A DNA stretch of 64,000 bases. Source: Limnephilus marmoratus (lineage: Eukaryota > Arthropoda > Insecta > Trichoptera > Limnephilidae). Within the stretch, counting starts at the first letter, position 1, and every line of letters begins with the position of its first letter. The notes beneath the pieces were generated by a model. That model saw only the letters and a program-made list of their open reading frames with translations. It did not search any database and was not told the origin of the DNA. The translations under genes were made by a program, and so were the position numbers. Location: NCBI GenBank assembly GCA_917880885.1, contig OU862918.1, positions 496,001-560,000 on the forward strand, given 5' to 3'. Shown piece after piece: positions 10,501 to 21,315 of the stretch.

Positions 10501-11446
10501 TATAAATATGTTATGATTTTTATGTATATTATAACTAAATTTAAACTAAAGTATAAGCCCCTTTTTTCATGTGCTAGTAAAAGTATGCGCATGTATATAT
10601 GTATACATTAGTATTAAAAATATTTTAAAATTCATTTAAAAAATTAAACTGTATAAATGGATGCATTATATTTTGGACGAAGATGATTCAGCTCCTGGCG
10701 TTGAGGACTATATATATGTATATTCTCTGTAAATAAACAATATATTGTTGATTACCCCAGATAGCGCTGAAACAGTATTTTTGTTTTTTTAATATTTTTT
10801 TTTGTTTCATGAAAAAATGGATTCATGAGAAAGGACATCATTAAGAACACTCGATTATGAAAGCTTAATTTGGGAAAAAATGTTAGTTGACCAATTGTGG
10901 CTCTTAAGCGACGATTTGTTTAGATGAATAGTAAAAAAAAAAACCACTATTAAAAACCCTAATATCTCTAACAACACGCATCATATGCCATATTTATATC
11001 TAATAATTTTATATTATCGTGAAAAAAAGCTAATGGGTCTGAGTGGTTAACCACACGATTTATAAAAATTGTTATTTCAATACAACGCGTGCTGGTTTTT
11101 TTTGAACAAATAATTAATACGGCAAATTTTTTTTAATGCATGAACAGAGGAATTAGTATCATAATTTTATTTGCAGAAGGATCCTCAACTAAATAGGCGA
11201 AGTAAACTCTTGACAGTATGTACCTCATTTTACTACTCCCGAGCCGAGATAAACTGTGCGATCGTTAGTTACTCTTTTGAGGTCCTGAATTGTTAAATAA
11301 CATACCAGAGTAATGTACCTACTCATACACCGGCACTTTGCCACATGATAAACCATATTAGTACGCCAAGAAATCCTCCGTCAATGTCTGACGTTTGTAC
11401 CCGTAATGAGCCGTCGAATCCACCGTAGATTCTCTATTTGTTTTTC
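10501..11446. other. No recognisable feature
   Basis: AT-rich DNA with several T/A runs. No ORF, inverted repeat or known repeat recognised. Confidence 0.35.
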
Positions 11447-11454
11447 GCAGGCAT

Positions 11455-12214
11455 TAGGGTTGTCGAAAGTGAAAAAAATATCGATATATCGATGTATCGA
11501 TATTTATTAAAATATCAATATCGACGTCGATATATCGAGGAAACAATATCGATATATCGGTCAAATTTTCAAGAGATTTTGGGTTTTAAAATAATAGTGT
11601 ATTCAACTTGATATTATCAATAGTAATTTTTACACACAATGTGCTTTTTTTAATGTACAAAAATCTCAATAAAAATGAAGGTATTTTTATCAGTATTCAT
11701 TTTAATTAGGTAGTAATTACAAAAATATCAAAAACTAAAAAGCTGTCTTCTAACTTATATTCTATTGGCGTATTAATCTGTCAAAAAGGACTTCGTGTTT
11801 GGAACAAGGTATAGTCAATATTCATAGACAATTGGGAACCAACACATAGGAGTGGCTTAGAAAAAAATGGCGAAAAATAGCATACATTTCTATGTATGTA
11901 CCTACACACATGAGATAGTATTAGTGATCATAAATACTAATGCATAGACAATAGATTTGTAAGCTAGGTATTAATAGTTAAAATTTCAACCGCCAGATGT
12001 CATGACCCAATACAGTCACTTTTTCCGTTCGTTCCTATACGGTTTTGGATTCTAGTGACTTTAAACATAAATTTAAAAAAATATCGTTTTTGATACAATT
12101 TTCGATATTGGATATTTTGTATCGGTATATCGTATCAAAATATATCGGCTAAAAATATCGATATATTGAATTAAAAATATCGATATATCGATACTTTTTC
12201 AACAAGCATAGATA
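11455..12214. mobile_element. Non-autonomous hAT-type element (MITE) with 8-bp target-site duplication
   Basis: GCAGGCAT occurs exactly at 11447-11454 and again at 12215-12222, directly flanking the element, and 8 bp is the hAT target-site length. The left end begins TAGGGTTGTCGAAA. The right end, reverse-complemented, contains TTGTTGAAAAA. Both ends run into arrays of ATATCGATATATCGAT. The 760-bp interior has no transposase frame, so it would need a hAT transposase in trans. Confidence 0.8.
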
Positions 12215-12257
12215 GCAGGCATTTGACACGGAATTTTTGTATTTTGTAACATAACAA

Positions 12258-12295
12258 CCTTACCGCTGGACTAAGCCGGCCGTCCAGCGGTAAGG
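12258..12295. repeat. Perfect 14-bp inverted repeat at a SINE head
   Basis: CCTTACCGCTGGAC (12258-12271) and GTCCAGCGGTAAGG (12282-12295) are exact reverse complements around a ~10-base loop. The right arm is the A-box part of the SINE's tRNA-like head, so the left arm is an inverted duplicate of it. Confidence 0.8.
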
Positions 12296-12678
12296 CTCTT
12301 GACTAGCACTCTGAAGGTCGCGGGATCGAATCCCGGCGAGGCAAATAAATTTTATTTGATTAATATGTGTAATTTCACAATTTATTCATTTAAAATAATA
12401 TATAGTATATTTGCGGCACGTTCCAGAGTGGAAGATACTCTCAGTATCGCCCTGGCGTAAGACCACCATTCAGAATTGAAACGTTGCTTGAAATGGCGTT
12501 AGCCGTGTTTGGTAACCAGATCTGAATAGCCAGGTACTTCCCCACCTCCCTCTTCCCCATCTCCTTCCCTTCCCCATTACCTTCAACCTCACAACATACC
12601 CCCTATTGGGGATGCCGTAGTCCCACTGGCTCCAGACGGGAGCAGTTGGGACTCTTGTGCGGTATACATGTAAAAAAA
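12275..12678 (+). mobile_element. tRNA-derived SINE, family SINE1, near full-length
   Basis: The order is a tRNA-like head, an AT-rich linker, a conserved ~300-bp body and an A-rich tail (12671-12678). The head has an A-box-like segment (CCAGCGGTAAGGCTC) and a B-box-like segment (GGTCGCGGGATCGAATCCCG, 12315-12337). The body runs from 'gcggcacgttccagagtgg' to 'gggactcttgtgcggtat'. Copies of the same family lie at 12909-13356, 16965-17431, 18937-19055, 22449-22822, 28111-28498 and 43141-43556. It would be transcribed by RNA polymerase III and moved by a LINE. Confidence 0.9.
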
Positions 12679-12761
12679 AGTCAGATGCGAATACATTTTT
12701 TTTTGATAATTTTAGAAAATGTATTTATTTATCAGAAAGTCTCATATAATTCAGTTTTCTA

Positions 12762-12904
12762 TTCTCACCTCTGCCATAGGTCACCCCAAGTGGTTCGCTC
12801 CTTTCGGTGACTTAGCAGAGGTGCCCGGGTTCATGGGATGAAGTTTGCCCGGGTCTTGGCGGCAGATGCGTCTGCCCCTTGTTGCGTATTGGGCCGGATC
12901 GAGA

Positions 12905-12956
<52 letters not shown>

Positions 12957-13630
12957 GTGAATACCGCACAAGAATCTCAACTGCTCCCGTCTGGAGCCAG
13001 TGAGACTATGGCATCCCCAACTGGGGTATGTTGTGAGGCTGAAGGTGGTGGGGAGGGGAAGGAGGTGGGGAAGAGGAAGGTTGGGAAGTACCTGGCTATT
13101 CAGATCTGGTCACTAAACACGGCTAAAGCCATTTTCAAGCAACGTTTCAATTCTGAATGGTGGTCTTACACCAGGGCGATACTAATAGTATCTTCCACTC
13201 TGGAACATGCCGCAAATATACTATATATTATTTTAAATGAATTAATTGTGAAATAACACAAATTAATCAAATAAAATTTATTTGCGCATGCCGGGTTCGA
13301 ACCCGCGACCTCCGGAATGTGAGTCAAGAGTCTTAGCCACTGGACTACGGAGGTCGTTGAGGAGATTGGTTGAGGGCAGCCTTTTGAATTCTCCTGGCGG
13401 ACTCTCTCAACCCATCGTCTTGCCCCGCAATTGAAGGGATGGATTCATACTTCTATCAATTCTGGACACTGACCCCCATATTATTACCCACCCCTCATAC
13501 CTTTTTCTTACCAGAACTTCCTCTCCTTCCTTTCCTTAAAAAGACCCTCCACACAGCATCCCCTAAGATGAAATAGGCCCTGGGGTAAATTAGTTTCTTG
13601 AGGGCCTCCTGCGTGGAGCTAAAGTAAAAT
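12762..13630 (+). mobile_element. SINE2 copy interrupted by a SINE1 insertion
   Basis: The left part (12762-12908) matches 23500-23595 ('gtggtccgcaccgtttggtgac' type block, 'ggccggatcgaga'). The right part (13357-13630) continues in the same order as 23600-23800 and ends in the family tail (cctccacacagcatcc ... gggcctcctgcgtggagct). The interruption is exactly the minus-strand SINE1 at 12909-13356. AGATT at both junctions may be its target duplication. Confidence 0.75.
12909..13356 (-). mobile_element. tRNA-derived SINE1, full copy with 45-base poly(A) tail, nested in SINE2
   Basis: On the minus strand it runs from a tRNA-like head (A-box region TAGTCCAGTGGCTAAGA, B box GGTTCGAACCC) through the standard SINE1 body to a tail of 45 A (T run at 12909-12953). 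It lies inverted relative to the SINE1 copy at 12275-12678, about 230 bp away, so transcripts across both could form a long hairpin. The long uninterrupted tail suggests a fairly recent insertion. Confidence 0.9.
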
Positions 13631-13686
13631 AAATAGCTTAATGGAAGATGTAATAACTAACAATATTTAAGAATATACACGTATAC

Positions 13687-14061
13687 AGGGTGTCCGGGGG
13701 TAAAGTGCATTAATTCGGGAGGTGATTCTACATGATAGTACAAGAAAAAAAGATAAATAACTTTTTTCGAAATTCCAACTTTTAGGGGTAGTTTTGAGGT
13801 AAAAAGATAAAATTAGTCCTGCGTGTAAGGCCAGATTTATTATTTTCCGCTGTTACGATACGGGCCGATCACAATCGAGTCGGTCGCCCGGCAGGCTCTC
13901 AGCAAGTAAGATCGTACCTCACACTAAGGATTTTTAGTAGTTACGTCTTTTTGTTTGGGAAAAAAATGTTGGAATTTCGGAAAAAGTTGTTAATCTTTTT
14001 TACTCCTACCATCATGTAGAATCACCTCCCGAAGTTAATGCACTTTACCCCCGGACACCCT
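13687..14061. mobile_element. MITE with ~97-bp terminal inverted repeats
   Basis: The left end AGGGTGTCCGGGGGTAAAGT and the right end are reverse complements, and similarity continues for about 97 bases through 'gaggtgattctacatgat' and 'gaaattccaac'. The centre is 'ccgctgttacgatacggg...gtcggtcgcccggcaggctc', non-coding. The TA-rich flanks leave the target duplication ambiguous. Confidence 0.85.
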
Positions 14062-14504
14062 ATGTAGGATTTCTTTATAACATAATATTTCTTGTAACAT
14101 TAGAGAAAAAAAAATCTGAATTTAAATAGCGGTCCTGGGGAAAATACAAGAGATAAATATTTAAATAAACATATTAAAAAAATATCTGGTGAGATGTAAA
14201 ATTTACAGAAACATTATTTTACAAAAAAAAAGTAAGAAAATAGTGTCAGCCGGCGAACGGGCGGCAGGCGATTAGCATTTTAACACAGGCACACTAAGAT
14301 GGTGTTCCAAAGGTTTCACGAATAAAAAAACTAAAGTTTATGTGGGGCTATTAATAAAAACATCGTAGTTTAGACCATTATGTATATCGATATCGACCAC
14401 CATAGCACGGGCGTCAGCCTAGCTATTATTTATTGCGGTATTTTAAATAGGTACATGGTTATCTATGTTCTTATACAATCCTTATGACACTTAAAATAAC
14501 ACAT
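14062..14504. other. No recognisable feature
   Basis: AT-rich sequence with a GC-rich patch near 14245-14270. No ORF or repeat recognised. Confidence 0.35.
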
Positions 14505-14940
14505 CTATAACAAATCAATCACATATCTTCGCAATTTAATTTTAAATGCCTTTATGCTCTCTTCCAATTGTATTTCTTCTGGTAATTCTCCAAATATCTT
14601 CAATGCTCCGTACATCAATGACTTTTGACTCTGGGTTTTTTTCCTAAAGGGGAGTCTTAGTTCATTTCTTTTCCTCGTCTCATGTGTATGTTTACTTTGC
14701 AGTTTATCAATTTTTCTTAGGAATTTAATAGACGTATGACCATTGATTATTTTGTAGATTAACAATATATTATTGAAGTAAATAATTTATTTAAATGACA
14801 AGATATTTAACTCCTTTAACATTTTCTTGACTGAAGTGTACCTATTTTTCTTCAATATACATAGGTAGTTCTCATAGCTGTTTCGTAGAATTGTCATTTG
14901 TCTCATAAATCCGTCATTGGCTAAGAATAGAACCATTATA
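14505..14940 (-). pseudogene. Jockey/CR1-like reverse transcriptase, C-terminal remnant
   Basis: From about 14940 downwards the minus strand encodes 'KKMLKELNILSFK', then (after a stop in the AT-rich part) 'LLIYKIINGHTS', 'TRKRNELRLPFRKKTQSQKS' and 'YGALKIFGELPEEIQ'. This is the usual tail of jockey/CR1-like RTs: KExxIL...Y...LxxYKxxNG...TRxxxxLR.P..RT..gqxSxxYxAxxxFNxLPxxI. No palm domain remains. It is a 5'-truncated dead insertion. Confidence 0.75.
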
Positions 14941-15944
14941 TTTATCAATGAATAAAGAAAAATGTAAAAAAATATTTATATATTTAACCATTTTATTTAT
15001 TTTACCTTGAATTCAATTTCATAAAATGTGATTTTATTGGTGTATATTTTTAAATTGCAGACTGTTGCACTCTCCGCTCTGTTCGGCGAAATAAACTAAC
15101 TTTATTTGTATTATTACTACACAAAGGTGAAGGCTTCTAGCGGATACTTTAAAATGATATAAATAAAAAAAATTGTTTAAAAACATATGATTTTTATTTG
15201 ATTTTTTGTTAGTTTTTGATAACCTTTTTTTCTAAAATATATATTTTGACTCTGTTATCAATAATTTTATAGCAGTGGCGATCGCATATCAGACATCACT
15301 AGCGAGATTGAACATCACTATTGTTACAACCACGTGACCTTGCCGGCTGACGCGGGTATTGAGAGCAAAGAAGAAGATTCAGTTCATCCAAAGAAGAAGA
15401 TTCAGTTACTTTCTGGAAACGGGCAGGGGCGGACTTCCAACACACTACAGGACGGCTGGGAACCGGTCACGAGAAATCTTACATGGAACAATGGACTTCG
15501 CTTTCGGATTCACGGTCAACTTTCGTAATGTAGTCTTAACTTATATATTTATTTTGCAATGGTTTATCGATAATACTTAGCTTGTAGTTTTCCTAGTTCA
15601 ACTATAAAATTAGGATGGCGCTCATATCTAATTTAATCGTTTCATTCCTCTTATATTTAACACACGTGTCATAACTTATATTACAATACCTAGTCTCTTC
15701 GAGGGTAGGCACACCCTGCAGATTAACCTCTCATAATTAGAATTATCCAATATACATGTTTTGTAAATTAATAAATATTGTTTAAAGTTGAGAGTTTCAT
15801 TTGGTCTCATGCTCTGGTTTAATTTTCCTTCTTATTACACATACCTACATACACAATTATTAATAATTAAGCATTCATTTTTAATCACGCTTCAATTTCA
15901 TATTAACTTTAGTTGTCCAGGTCACTTTTATAAGCTTATACATG
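14941..15944. other. No gene recognised; short direct duplication
   Basis: AT-rich. A 15-base block (gaagaagattcagtt) occurs twice between 15369 and 15408. Overlapping frames at 15334-15580 share no family I know and look like chance ORFs around this duplication. Confidence 0.35.
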
Positions 15945-16072
15945 TCGTAGGCCGATCGTAAAATCAGGCAATTCGTGATGCGCCTAGTCAAGTCGTAAAG
16001 TGCAGTCGGCGGATCATGAAGCGCCTGAGACGCATCGTGATCTGCCTGATTTTACGATTGGCCTGCGGCATA
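15945..16072. repeat. Short foldback element
   Basis: The left arm 'gatcgtaaaatcaggca' and the right arm 'tgcctgattttacgat' are reverse complements. Similarity continues into 'cgtaggcc' / 'ggcctgcg' outside and 'tcgtgatgcg' / 'cgcatcgtga' inside. About 128 bp in all; probably a MITE. Confidence 0.7.
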
Positions 16073-16206
16073 TATATTATTTCAAAATTATTTCAATTTT
16101 GTTTTAACAACGTATATAATTTTTTAAAAGGTTTAAGTATTAAAGCTTCAAGGTTTAAGCTTCATGTGTTTAGGCTTTAGGTTTTTTAAATAATAAACGT
16201 GGTTAA

Positions 16207-16421
16207 AACTAAGGACGGGTTGATTAAAAAAATGATGAATTCATCAAATACTTGAAGTTAATTTTTACTTTCAGTGAAGGTTCTGTTCAAGGTCTGTTAT
16301 TATATCATTATAGGCCAGTTGCTGCATGAAACTGTAATAATCACAGAACTCGAATAGAACTTATTCTGAACGTGAAAATTTGATGGATTCATCAAATCTT
16401 TTGAAACAACCTGTCCTAAGA
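16207..16421. mobile_element. Candidate MITE with imperfect inverted ends
   Basis: The left end 'taaggacgggttgattaaaa' and the right end 'caacctgtccta' are inverted. Both arms also carry 'gatgaattcatcaaat' or its variant 'gatggattcatcaaat'. It is non-coding. The rest of 16422-16960 shows nothing recognisable. Confidence 0.6.
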
Positions 16422-16964
16422 ATTCTATTAATTTCGAATTAAAATGGCGTCAAAAATTAAATATGCTGAGTTTAAAGATGTTATTTACATTAAACTTCGC
16501 TTCCCTCAGATACTTCTGTTGAAAATGAAATCTAATGAGTTGTACGCTATCCTTTGACAGTCAGAATGGCGACGGAAATCTTTATGCAAGTTTGTCAATA
16601 GATGAGCAATGTCCAATATTGACAGTTTTCAAGTCACAAAGGGAGTGTCGAGTGTTGAGTGTGACGCCAGCGACCACCGGATGTTCAGTGTGACTTTCGT
16701 GAAATATTACTGTATGGATAGGTACGATGAATTAAACCTCAAGCGAATAACATACAGTACAACAAGATCTGTATAATTACGTTGGTACCGTAAACTTAAA
16801 CCTAACTAATCCGTGTAAAAAATTGCAGATGAATCTTCTGCATTTTAGTTCTAATGCTAATTTAAATGTACGTGCTGGGGATTTAAAGAAAGAATGGGGA
16901 AAATCAAGGAATGCCGACTTTCCCTGTTTTCTTCCGTCGCTAGTTCATCACATTAACCACCACA

Positions 16965-17431
16965 ATTAATTTCACAGTTAATTCATTAAAAAATATATAT
17001 AGTATATTTGCGGCAGGTTCCAGAGTGGAGGGTATTCTCAGTATTTTATTTTACATTAACTCCACACAGGAGGCCCTGATGAAAACAATTTCCATCAAAG
17101 CCTGTGTCATCTTTGAGGATGATGTGTGAATGACAGAGGCGTTGGTTATCCAATAAAGGTTGCCGGGACGGCGTACCCATTTGCGCCCCCCAAATTGTAT
17201 CGCCCTGGTGTAAGCCCACCATTCGGAATCGAAATATTGATTGAAATGGCTTTAGCCGTGTTTGGTAACGAGATCTGAATATCCAGGTAGATACTTCCCA
17301 CCTTTCTCTTCCCCATCTCCTTCCCTTCCCCTCTGCTTTCAGTTTCACAACTTACCCCAATTGGGGAAGACATAGTCTCACTGACTCCAGACAGAAGGTT
17401 CTGGGACTCTAGGTGTTTACATGAAAAACTG
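16965..17431 (+). mobile_element. SINE1 copy lacking its head, interrupted by a SINE2 tail fragment
   Basis: The SINE1 body starts in the AT-rich linker (attcattaaaaaatatatat) and reads 'gcggcaggttccagagtgg'. It breaks at about 17041 and resumes at 17197 with 'tatcgccctggtgtaag', continuing to 'gggactctaggtgtttaca'. The tRNA-like head is missing, so this copy cannot be transcribed from its own promoter. Confidence 0.8.
17042..17196 (-). mobile_element. SINE2/LINE-tail fragment nested inside SINE1
   Basis: The insert has the family 3' end in minus orientation: 'acattaactccacacaggag', then a diverged tail hairpin and 'gtgtcatctttgaggatg'. It joins the 'ggttatccaataaaggttgc' block that is otherwise seen at the far end of SINE2 copies (23416-23460, 26560-26600). 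It is internally deleted. Confidence 0.7.
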
Positions 17432-18004
17432 TTTGTCGGCATAAGGTAGGTAGGCAAAAAAGTATTTTCTGGGTAGGAAATACAATTTTGGAAAAAAAAA
17501 TTATAAGGGTGAATCTAGGTACTAACATTTCCACCCACCTGATTTGACCGAATTAACAATTATATTACAGAGTGACAAAGGATCCCTGTGGAGGGCACAA
17601 CAGCACGTCCACAATTTTTTTCACACGTCTCGTAGGAGGGAATAAATTTGATAATAAATAATTAAAAATATAATACAGCGAAAGTTCAGTATAAGAAATG
17701 CAGATAAATAGATAGAAAAGTAACGAAAATAGTCTTGGTAAGTAAAGTAGATACAGACACATTCAGCAAATTACGAGTTCATTCACCGACGAGGGGCAAG
17801 ACTTGTGGCTTTGGAAGGTTATTAGAAAGTTTGTGTCCTTTATAAAACTCCCTGATTTGCGCGCATGAAAGTTTAGACTTGGGTAGTCTAAAAGCTCAAC
17901 AACTTTTCGTTGGATAATTGTGAACATTTGTCAAGTTACGTAATAATGGTTTGCAGACGTATAGGGAGCAAATTATTTTTAAGCACGTAAATCATTGGTG
18001 ACTT
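17432..18004. other. No recognisable feature
   Basis: AT-rich; no coding or repeat recognised. Confidence 0.35.
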
Positions 18005-18495
18005 TAATAATAAAGGAGGAGGTAGCACAACACGGCATTACACCCCAAAAATAAATAACGAAAAAAAAATATTGTTATATATATATAAGACAATTTGTCT
18101 ATTGGTTGTACTTCTTTATTGGTAATGACAAAACAAATCATGTGTTGCTCTGTTAACAAAGAAACTACATTTGAAGTTTATTTGTCGATCTTAAAAACAT
18201 TATAACACTTTAACAACTTATTTTTCTGATATCTTGATTAATTGAATGTCTGCTAAAAAGCTAGTCAAAAACAACAATTATAATCTGTTTTTATGTCACC
18301 ATGACAACACATCAATGAATGACATTTGAAAAGTAATTCATTATCGAACACGAAGGAATCCCTATGCATTTCTAGGTAGGTATTCCTTTACATATATTGG
18401 CATTTTTTTTTATTTTTTTTTTTTTTATCTTACATATATTTTTTAATTTTTAAACTCCTACGAAGTCATTCATGTTGATCACTGTAGACACTATG

Positions 18496-18531
<36 letters not shown>

Positions 18532-18785
18532 TTTTATAATTTTATTTTAACTACCACTGTTATCCACATAATATAATACCCACACACAGGCTTCGCCTTT
18601 GTGGGATTTTTTTTTGTTACTTACATTTTTTGTTATTATGTATTTACCTATATGTAAATGTACCAAAAAAACTTTGCTAATAAAAAAAAAAAATAAAAAA
18701 AAAAATAAAAAAATGCCAATATATATAACAATGTTTTTTTTTCGTAATTTATTTTTGGGGTGTAAGGCCGTGTTGTGCTACCTCC
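18005..18785. mobile_element. Inverted pair of PLE end blocks around ~640 bp of AT-rich DNA
   Basis: The left block 18012-18075 (gaggtagcacaacacggcat, accccaaaaataaataacga, then atattgttatatatat) is mirrored at 18722-18783 (atatatataacaatg, cgtaatttatttttgggg, ccgtgttgtgctacctcc). The inverted arms are about 60 bp and close to perfect. The interior includes an (AT)n tract at 18500-18530 and no ORF of note. It may be a non-autonomous derivative using PLE ends. Confidence 0.6.
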
Positions 18786-18900
18786 ATCTTTTATCCATCG
18801 TTTCGGACAGTGTTACAGTGTCCACCACCAGGGCAGATGTGTGATGGACACTGTAAAGCTGATGGTGGACACTGTCCGAAACATCGACTAAAGGGGAGGT
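18786..18900. repeat. Penelope-like end motif, two tightly inverted copies
   Basis: The minus-strand core (GAAACGATGG ... CTGGTGGTGG, about 18832 down to 18791) is followed on the plus strand by 'gctgatggtggacactgtcc' and 'gaaacatcgac' (18853-18895). Both have the CTGATGG-hairpin-GAAAC layout of the PLE family, slightly decayed. Confidence 0.55.
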
Positions 18901-18936
18901 ATATTTTGTATATCTTAAATTATATAATATAACATA

Positions 18937-19055
18937 AAATCGAAATGTTCTTGAAATGACTTTAGCCATGTTTGGTGACCAGATCTGAAAAGCCAGGCAC
19001 TTCCCCACCTTCCTCTTACACATCTGTTACAAAGCCTCACTGGCTCCAGATTTCA
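18937..19055 (+). mobile_element. SINE1 fragment (3' half, internally deleted)
   Basis: Reads 'cgaaatgttcttgaaatgac', 'gtttggtgaccagatctgaa' and 'gccaggcacttccccacctt', then jumps to 'cctcactggctccaga'. The middle of the body is deleted and there is no head or tail. Confidence 0.75.
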
Positions 19056-19539
19056 AACATAATATCCCTATTGAGACGCAGTAAAATATAATAATACGTG
19101 TTAACCTTACTTGAATAGATGTACCTAGTGATAAAGTTTTGAAGGTTTCTAGTAATCCACTAGATAACAGCTCTGCTAAGATATAATCAATAACAATACG
19201 CCTCTGGCAGGTATTATTCAAGCAAGTCAATAGGATTCGTATTACGCACAAAACAATAGAACAGAAGGCGCGTTGTCATCGCTTGACATTAAAGTGAGTG
19301 GAGACAATTGTAACGTTTCTATAGAGAACTGCGAAATATTGAATTTCCTAATCGAGATAATTTTTTCTTTCCAATAATTTCTAGATTGAGTTCAAAATTG
19401 TCAATTTTAAGATGCAATTACGAAACAACTGCATATTTGTCATGAACTTGAAAGTGTTAATTCAAGTATTCGAATTAAAAAAAAAGTTAACGTAAATAAA
19501 ACACAATTTTGGATGTGTTTTTAGATTTTTCATGACCAA
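19056..19539. other. No recognisable feature
   Basis: AT-rich; nothing supported. Confidence 0.3.
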
Positions 19540-19665
19540 AAGTATTTTCTTTATTTGTTTTGGGGTGTTATTCGGTGTTGCGCTACCTCTTTCTTTAGCC
19601 AACGTTTCAGACAGCGTTGCAGTGTCCATCATCAGGGAAGATCCGGCAGATCCGATAGCAAATAA
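19540..19665 (-). repeat. Penelope-like terminal repeat, solo end
   Basis: In minus orientation: CTGATGATGGACACTGCAAC, a hairpin partner, then GAAACGTTGGCTAAAG and the 'gcgcaacaccgaataacacc' block. The match to 54040-54130 is close. No ORF is attached. Confidence 0.7.
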
Positions 19666-19900
19666 TAAAAACAAATAATGAAAACACAATTTTTTTCTGT
19701 TATGGAAATCTAAGCTTGAACCTTGAACTTAATTTTCAAAATGTATTTGAAAACATTCATTTTTACATTAACCATAAACCAAGGTTTGAGGTTAAAAACC
19801 GACTATATTATAAGATATTTTTACTCATGTATTTCAAATTTACAGTACTTATTTACAGTTATTTTGATTATACACGAATTGTTAAATGTCTTATTAAATG

Positions 19901-20092
19901 ACAAAAAAAAACACTTTGTAATACACCACTTTTTATATTATTTAATAATTACTAAGTATACTCAAATTGTAAATTTAAATTGCATTAAATTGTAGTACGA
20001 TAATTTGTATTAATTGTATTTTTATTGGAGCTAATAATTAATATCTAATTAATTATTTAAAAAAGTGGTGTAATACAATATGTGTTTTTACA
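19901..20092. mobile_element. Small MITE/foldback with ~45-bp inverted arms
   Basis: The left 'ttgtaatacaccacttttt' and right 'aaaagtggtgtaatacaa' arms are inverted, extending to 'aaaaacac' / 'gtgttttt' outside and 'atttaataatta' / 'taattaattattt' inside. AT-rich and non-coding. Confidence 0.7.
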
Positions 20093-20134
20093 TCACAAAG
20101 TATTTGCCTCCTTCGAAAATTTTTTAATTATCTC

Positions 20135-20210
20135 CTTTTTTTACAAAAACTTCACGCAGAAAGCCTTGAGGAAAATAATTTCCCTCAGGGCCCATGTCAT
20201 CTTTGGGTTT
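20135..20210 (-). mobile_element. LINE/SINE2-type 3' tail with stem-loop, solo fragment
   Basis: On the minus strand it reads 'gggccctgagggaaattatt' and 'ttcctcaaggctttctgcg', then 'tgaagtttttgtaaaaa'. This is the tail hairpin shared by SINE2 and one LINE family. Nothing else of either element remains. Confidence 0.65.
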
Positions 20211-20410
20211 CTGTGTGTCACCCGAATGTGCACCGGTTACGTAGGAATTAATGACAATAATTCCTCCAAGCACCTTCTATTAAAATACTTTCATAACAAG
20301 GACAGAATTCCCACCCAATCAACGCCACTGTTCTAAAGATTGTAATCCCTTCGTAGATAGGAGATAAGAGAATCTCTCGAAAGGACCGCGCCGCGCCCGT
20401 TTCTGCATAG

Positions 20411-20650
20411 TCAATGGTTTTTTCCAGGTATTTTGGAACACAGGCTTAGCGGTCGTGTACTTTTAAAATATCTTTGAACCCTGTACACAACGTTCAGTTT
20501 CTGAAGAGCTAACTTAACTCTGGCTTCGATGAAGCCCGCATATCTGAGCTGGTCACTTAGAGTTACACCAAACATATCAATGAAAGGTCTTAGGAAATAT
20601 TGATTCCGTTGAAGGAGACTGTGAGAAGTAAAACCATATTGAAGCAATAT
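20411..20650 (-). pseudogene. Non-LTR reverse transcriptase fragment (post-palm region)
   Basis: The minus-strand frame contains 'DMFGVTLSDQLRYAGFIEAR', 'ALQKLNVVYRVQRYFKSTRP' and 'LSLCSKIP'. This resembles the block in L2/CR1-like RTs (xxLGxxxDxxLxxxxHIxxxxxKAxxxLxxLxRVRRYFTPxQxLxLYKAxxRP). Neither the catalytic palm nor the C-terminal tail is present. Recognition rests on this single motif, so the clade is uncertain. Confidence 0.55.
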
Positions 20651-21315
20651 TGGACCAATATCAGGAGAAAGAATATGTGTACTCGTACCACTACGAATAC
20701 AAATAAATTGACTTTATGTGATAGACCGACCTTAATTAGAATTTTCCTCATTGCCTGGGGGATAAAGAGAAATATGGAAATCTTATCAACGTAATGAATC
20801 GAATAAGCAAAGTTTTCCAATTAATTTTAAGTGTGTGTATATAATTTTCATAATACTGATAATCAGCATATTAAATTTGGAATCCCTTCGAGAGGTGACA
20901 AAATCACAAGCTTTATCACCAATTTATAGAATATTGCCAAAAGTTTGGCCGGATCGTAAATATAATAATTTAACTACTGATCCCAAACCCGTAACAACTT
21001 TACTTAACACCTAATCATATTTTATTGATTATTTTACGAACCAATTGTTTATTGAAAATATAACACCACTTGAATGAATTAAAAAAAAAAAAAACAGAAG
21101 GGACTGCATTTAATAGAGCATGTTTATGGTAAAGAAACAAAAGTACGACAAAAATTTGCGTGAAGAAGGTAATGTTAAGTCAAAATTTGAATAAGGTTTC
21201 GATAGTGTCCGAGTATTAAATAAAATAAAATATAATTTTTTACGTAATGACTTATAAAAATCATTTATACTTAAATAAAAAAAAAAAACAATTTAAATTC
21301 GACATTCTCCGGATG
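20651..21315. other. No recognisable feature
   Basis: AT-rich with A runs; no supported gene or repeat. Confidence 0.3.

Noticed and set aside
12275..12360. Functional tRNA gene
   Set aside because: A and B boxes are present, but the same head begins several dispersed SINE copies, and no complete cloverleaf with an anticodon arm could be drawn.
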